Below are positions 31,801-34,909 of a stretch of 34,909 bases of DNA, piece by piece; positions within the stretch are counted from its first letter, which is position 1; every line of letters begins with the position of its first letter. A program made the position numbers and the translations under genes. The stretch spans positions 1-34,909 of the forward strand of contig JAYMSP010001203.1 in assembly GCA_036897095.1 (NCBI GenBank), in the 5' to 3' direction. The notes beneath the pieces are model-generated. The model worked only from the letters and a program-made list of their open reading frames with translations, had not been told where the DNA came from and did no database searches. This stretch comes from Plantago elongata (Eukaryota; Streptophyta; Magnoliopsida; Lamiales; Plantaginaceae).

Positions 31801-33025
31801 TTTGTAGCAACTTATAAGATAAGTAGTTACTAAAGGAAACGGGATCATAAAATTCGAAATCCAAAATTTAAAAATTCAATCCAAAAATCTAACAATCCGA
31901 TTCGATCCAATTCAATACAATCCAATCCGGTGTGTTCGAATCGAATTACAGATTAGCATATTTGAGATCCGAAGATTTTTGGATTATCCGATTTTAATCC
32001 GAAACATTTAAAAAAAGAAAATACCCATTTTCCAAAGGTAAAAACGTTGTTTGAAATAGCAACTTATAGCAACTTATATCCAAACCTAGTAACAAAAACC
32101 CCAAATAAATCCTCATCATCCATTCATCCTTATTCATTTCTGTCATTTCTATTTTTTGGAAGTTTTGGGAACATTGAGAAAAAGGATGATTCATTTTTAT
32201 TATTCTTTTACATTTTTGGATTAATCCGGAAAAATCCGATTCGAGTCGGATTAATCCGAACAATTCAGATCGAATTACGGATTGACCTCAAGGTGCTCTG
32301 AAACTTCGGATTAATTCGAACTTCGGATCTGATTGGATCGGATTAACCCCTAAAAGTAAAAAAATAAAAAGGATGAAAAAGTTAATTGCTTAATTAAGAA
32401 ATGGAACTTACGCTTTAGTTGCAGCATAGATGGTGTAGAGAGGATAACTAGAAACACAATTAGAAGAACCCGAACCAATATTAACAATCGCACCTTTCCC
32501 TTTCCTTAACATCCTCGTAACCACAGACCTAGTAACCCAAGTTGTACCTTCAATGTTAACCCTAACAACCCCTTCCATCAACTTTAAATCAACCTCATGT
32601 AAATACTTCGCGAACGGATACGCCAATCCCACGTTATTAATCACGATTCCGATATCCAGCCCCTCTGTTTCCTCCTCTATAATCCGCGCAATCTCCGGCC
32701 CACGGCATTTTGCAAAATCAATAACGATGCTTTTAATCAAAACGTCTTTATTCATTTCTTTTGATGTTGCGGCTAGTTTGTTAGGGTTTCGGCCGACTAG
32801 GACAACGTTTAGACCGTTCGATGCAAGCTCCAACGCGAGAGCTTTACCGATTCCGTCAGTTGCACCGGTGACAAGTGCCCATGAGCCGTAAGATTTTAGG
32901 TTTTTGGGTGGTCGGAGGAAGGTGATCCATATCCATGTTGTGAATCGGAACAAGAATTTGGAGAGGGAGATGAAGCCGAGAATGGTTGGTAGTAGCAGTA
33001 GAGTGTTTTGTTGTAGTAGCTCCAT
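26670..33025 (-). CDS. KCR1: Very-long-chain 3-oxoacyl-CoA reductase (KCR)
   Basis: Three exons on the minus strand, 33025-32412, 31739-31670 and 26924-26670, join in phase to 312 residues; plant KCR proteins are close to 318. An N-terminal hydrophobic anchor (LLLLPTILGFISLSKFLF) fits the ER membrane. The short-chain dehydrogenase motifs are all there: TGATDGIG for NADPH, NNVGLAYPF, the Ser-rich GSGSS, and the catalytic YAATK. Exon 2 supplies YVAMLSKSMSVEYKHQGID and ends VQCQ. Exon 3 opens IPLLVATKMASIKKSS and carries RWIGHDATCLPYWPHAL, both typical of KCR C-termini. The enzyme reduces 3-ketoacyl-CoA in the fatty-acid elongase cycle for waxes, sphingolipids and seed oils. The 4.7-kb second intron is full of transposon relics. 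A KCR2-type paralogue is possible, so the symbol is approximate. Confidence 0.88.
27307..27467. mobile_element. Small palindromic MITE in KCR intron 2
   Basis: The arms 27307-27347 and 27427-27467 are inverted complements over about 40 bases (AAAACACCTCAC near one end, GAAATGTGTTTT at the other). A nested inverted pair CCCCTCAATTAT / ATAAATTGAGGGG lies further in. No target duplication is clear and there is no coding sequence. Confidence 0.65.
27723..28262. mobile_element. PIF/Harbinger-type MITE (540 bp) in KCR intron 2
   Basis: The terminal repeats GACTACCCACAATGG and, complemented, GACCATCCACAATGG differ at two of 15 positions. TAA flanks both ends (27720-27722 and 28263-28265), the 3-bp duplication typical of PIF/Harbinger (Tourist-like) elements. 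The two end regions are GC-rich with many GGCGC/GCGCC words, and the middle is AT-rich. The open frame on the minus strand here is a by-product of the GC-rich end. Confidence 0.85.
28421..28515. repeat. Tandem duplication, 2 x 48 bp
   Basis: The unit beginning AATCATGTTAACTATTTTAT appears at 28421 and again at 28469, differing at essentially one base (GCGTTTAG against GCATTTAG). Confidence 0.9.
28792..28830. repeat. (AT)n microsatellite
   Basis: About 19 AT units in a row in KCR intron 2. It is likely to be length-polymorphic. Confidence 0.95.
29178..29496 (-). mobile_element. Cassandra-like TRIM solo LTR with 5S rRNA-like core
   Basis: On the minus strand it begins TGTAACGCCCC and ends GGTCTTGACA, a TG...CA LTR of 319 bp. 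The flanks CGGAC (29173-29177) and CGTAC (29497-29501) differ at one base and could be a decayed 5-bp target duplication. Inside, the minus strand carries a 5S rRNA-like stretch: CAGAGTTAAGCGTGTTTG followed about 20 bases later by GATGGGTGATC, matching the 5S positions AGTTAAGCG...GGATGGGTGACC. That feature defines Cassandra TRIMs, whose LTRs carry an internal Pol III promoter. No second LTR is found nearby, so it looks like a solo LTR formed by recombination. Confidence 0.78.
29925..29992. repeat. Tandem duplication, 2 x 34 bp
   Basis: The unit TGATTAGGTAATGTAATTTG plus 14 more bases is repeated directly at 29925 and 29959 with no mismatch, in KCR intron 2. Confidence 0.9.
30390..30991 (+). 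mobile_element. Copia 3' end(s) with LTR in KCR intron 2
   Basis: At 30740-30800 the sequence has the pattern found after the polyprotein of some copia elements (TGCACTGCTTTTTTATCC ... GTTTTTAATGAGGCA). It is followed by a polypurine tract AAGGGGGG (30843-30849) and an LTR that starts TGTAGAAGAG at 30850 and ends near ACA at 30991 (142 bp). A second, more decayed copy of the same post-polyprotein pattern lies at 30390-30480 (TTCACTCTTTTTTCCTC ... TCGAGCCAACATTATACA), suggesting nested or sequential insertions. No coding domain or 5' LTR remains. Confidence 0.6.
30850..30991 (+). repeat. Copia 3' LTR
   Basis: TG...CA segment directly after the purine tract AAGGGGGG. It is 142 bp, short for an LTR, and could be longer than I drew it. 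The inside is AT-rich, with TTGTATATATA near its end. Confidence 0.55.
31840..32350. repeat. Degenerate tract of AATCCGA/TCGGATT words in KCR intron 1
   Basis: Two clusters, 31850-32010 and 32215-32345, are made of short words such as AATCCGAT, TTCGAATC and GGATTAATCC in both orientations. They flank an AT-rich spacer. The clusters look like eroded inverted repeats of a transposon or a decayed satellite-like array. I could not define clean termini. Confidence 0.45.
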
Positions 33026-34099
33026 TAATATTATCGATCGATATGGGTGAAAAAATATAAATAGCTAGGTTTGGAAGGATGTGATTTATACTTGTTTGAT
33101 AGTCGTTGTGGTTTTGTTCTAATCTCGAGAGATGGTGACATAATAATATTATTGTTGTCGTATTAATTAGAATAATGTCACGTGTAATGCACGAAATCCC
33201 AGGAACTTAGTTAAAAAAATGAAATTTGCTAAATATAAAATACATGTATTTTAATATATTACAAATGATAATTTAAATATTATAAATATAAAATTTAGTC
33301 TATATATATATATACATTACTTTAAATTTTCAAAAATAATAATATAAAAACATTAGAATATCATACGAGAATAAAAAGTATATCATACAGGTATTAATTA
33401 GACTATATAACGATTACAAATTTAAAAAAGTATATATTTTTAAATTTGATATATTATATAGTTTATAATTATTTTATATCATTCATGTATTTAAATATAC
33501 TAATATTTTACAAAATAATTTAAATATAAATAAAAAAAGGTACGTTCACACACTTGGCGGCCTCAAGGCTAATGGAGTAATGGTGATACGGTGTATTGGA
33601 AGTTTACCAACTTATAAGTTGCGTTCTGATTACTACATAGAATATTCTCTCTCGTATAGCTAGTATAAACATAACTATAATGTTAACTCTCGTTGTTTTA
33701 CCACTAATCGAATTCTCAATCTCTGGTGTTCTTGTGCTAGGTGATACACATGTCCAGTTCTTCGTAATTTCACTTCCACGTGTTTGTTTTGCTTAATCCG
33801 TGCTTCCTTGTTAATTCATGAACTTTTATAAAGATTTCATCACATGGCCTCAAGGTTATGGGTTTTTTCTCTACATTTTTTAATGAGTATTTTGATAATT
33901 GTATGACACACAATTTTTTAACCAAAGCGACATAGCGTGTAAAATCGCATAAACCTCGGGAACATGTTGTACTAAGACAAGATCTAGGTAAAATCTGCAA
34001 ATTAAAGATGTCAAAAACATACCTCAAATTCAAATTCGCAACCACGCTTGTCATAGGTATGTGTTAATGTTGTCAGATTTTCTTGAGAGCACCTAGGCT
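33026..34099. other. Upstream region of the KCR gene, no gene seen
   Basis: Strongly AT-rich DNA with no convincing open frame. The minus-strand frame 33770-34054 shows no recognisable domain. The KCR promoter should lie in the first few hundred bases, but no box is well enough placed to call. Confidence 0.45.
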
Positions 34100-34215
34100 A
34101 TTTTTTCTTTTCTTTTTTGAAACGGTAAAGGTGATTTGAACCCCCGACCTTTAGAATTGTGCCCTTCTTCAACGATGTTGACATGCAGCACCAAGTACGA
34201 CACGTTAAGGTAGGC
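34100..34215 (-). mobile_element. Possible SINE-like relic
   Basis: On the minus strand a tRNA B-box-like sequence (GGGGGTTCAAATC, around 34134-34146) is followed by an A-rich tail (AAAAAAGAAAAGAAAAAA, about 34102-34119). This is the layout of a tRNA-derived SINE. No A box or flanking duplication is clear. Confidence 0.3.
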
Positions 34216-34351
34216 CCGAGGCTGGCCCCGATCGAATATTTCATTCGGGATTGAGGTGCACATATTCCATGATCCGACTGACAAAAACGTAATCCAACCA
34301 AACTGACCCGGCCCAAAAATCCCCGTATACTGAAATCAAAATTCAATTTAA

Positions 34352-34409
34352 TTAAAGTAGACAATATATTATATAGACTTTAAAGTAGACAATATATTAT
34401 AGACTTTAA
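34352..34409. repeat. Tandem duplication of about 27 bp
   Basis: TTAAAGTAGACAATATATTA is repeated at 34352 and 34380. The two units differ only by a 2-bp TA indel. A third partial start TTAAAG follows. Confidence 0.85.
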
Positions 34410-34909
34410 AGATCACGTTGTTGCTGCAGTTGTTTGGCTGGTGAATAAATAAGAGACTTGTATTTATATAGAATCAGAAGGCCTAAAATTCAAGAGTAAC
34501 GTGATTCTCCACATCACAATTAGTTGATCCTTGCTTATCTAATTACAATAATATATACTATAGTATTGGATCAAAAAGAATATTAATTATGATTCTATCA
34601 TATCGACAGTGATTGTAGTATATCTAGTCATATGTAATTTTTAATGTTGTAATTTAATTAAAAATAAAAAATAAAAGGGTTAATAGTACATTATAAAAAA
34701 ATTTAGAAAATAATATTCGTACCAAATATGATATTTAAATTCTAAATATTATGTCTGTTAAATAATATTAAATATGATATTTATACTAAAACACCTATTA
34801 AAATACCATGATTAAAATACTATGAATTTGGGAATAATTACAAAACCCACCCCTGCTAGATGGCCTCATCTCAGATCGGTCCCTGATGTTTTTTCTATTA
34901 CAAATGGTT
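34410..34909. other. AT-rich window end, nothing firm
   Basis: No gene is seen. The last 80 bases (ATTACAAAACCCACCCC ... GGTCCCTGATGTTTT) resemble the terminal sequence of small plant DNA transposons and may be one end of an element that continues beyond the window. Confidence 0.3.

Noticed and set aside
33056-33063. TATA-like TATTTATA upstream of the KCR gene (minus strand)
   Set aside because: It lies only about 35 bases before the ATG, leaving essentially no leader, so it is unlikely to be the core promoter.

Overview
This is nuclear DNA of a flowering plant, most likely a eudicot. It is AT-rich, its genes carry GT-AG introns, it holds a plant-type LRR receptor kinase and a plant-type 3-ketoacyl-CoA reductase, and it is crowded with plant transposon relics (Ty1-copia, a Cassandra-like TRIM with a 5S-like core, Stowaway and Harbinger-type MITEs). 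There is no operon organisation. I cannot name the species from the sequence.

Layout. 1-1.4 kb: no recognisable gene. 1.4-1.55 kb: a 142-bp MITE. 1.96-4.82 kb (minus): a Ty1-copia element with one LTR, a PBS, and decayed gag, protease and integrase; it stops in the integrase-RT linker, so RT, RNase H and the other LTR are absent. 5.7-17.9 kb (plus): one large 14-exon gene for an approximately 2,750-residue protein. It fuses a UPF1/SEN1-type SF1B helicase, a second UvrD-type SF1A helicase, a long helical region and a Lys/Gly/Arg-rich tail. Its frame is broken at about 6,922 and again at about 17,114-17,146, and the last exon does not join cleanly, so it is either a decaying gene or has sequence errors. 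A Stowaway MITE sits in one intron. 18.3-21.5 kb (minus): an intact two-exon LRR receptor kinase of 1,045 residues (MIK2-like group), convergent with the helicase gene.

21.5-26.7 kb is the gene-poor region upstream of the kinase. It holds a relic of a second kinase copy (76 bp of kinase-domain sequence plus duplicated upstream sequence), an approximately 845-bp insertion with a possible 9-bp target duplication and a hairpin-rich GC core, a palindromic MITE and LTR-like debris. 26.7-33.0 kb (minus) is one three-exon gene for a very-long-chain 3-oxoacyl-CoA reductase (KCR). Its second intron, about 4.7 kb, is filled with MITEs, a Cassandra-like solo LTR and copia 3' ends. 33.0-34.9 kb is AT-rich upstream DNA with a weak SINE-like relic.

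The three genes do not form a pathway: nucleic-acid helicase, cell-surface receptor kinase and ER fatty-acid elongation are unrelated neighbours. The most informative signals are the dual-helicase fusion with its frame lesions, the duplicated receptor-kinase flank that acts as an empty site for a transposon, and the widely split KCR gene.
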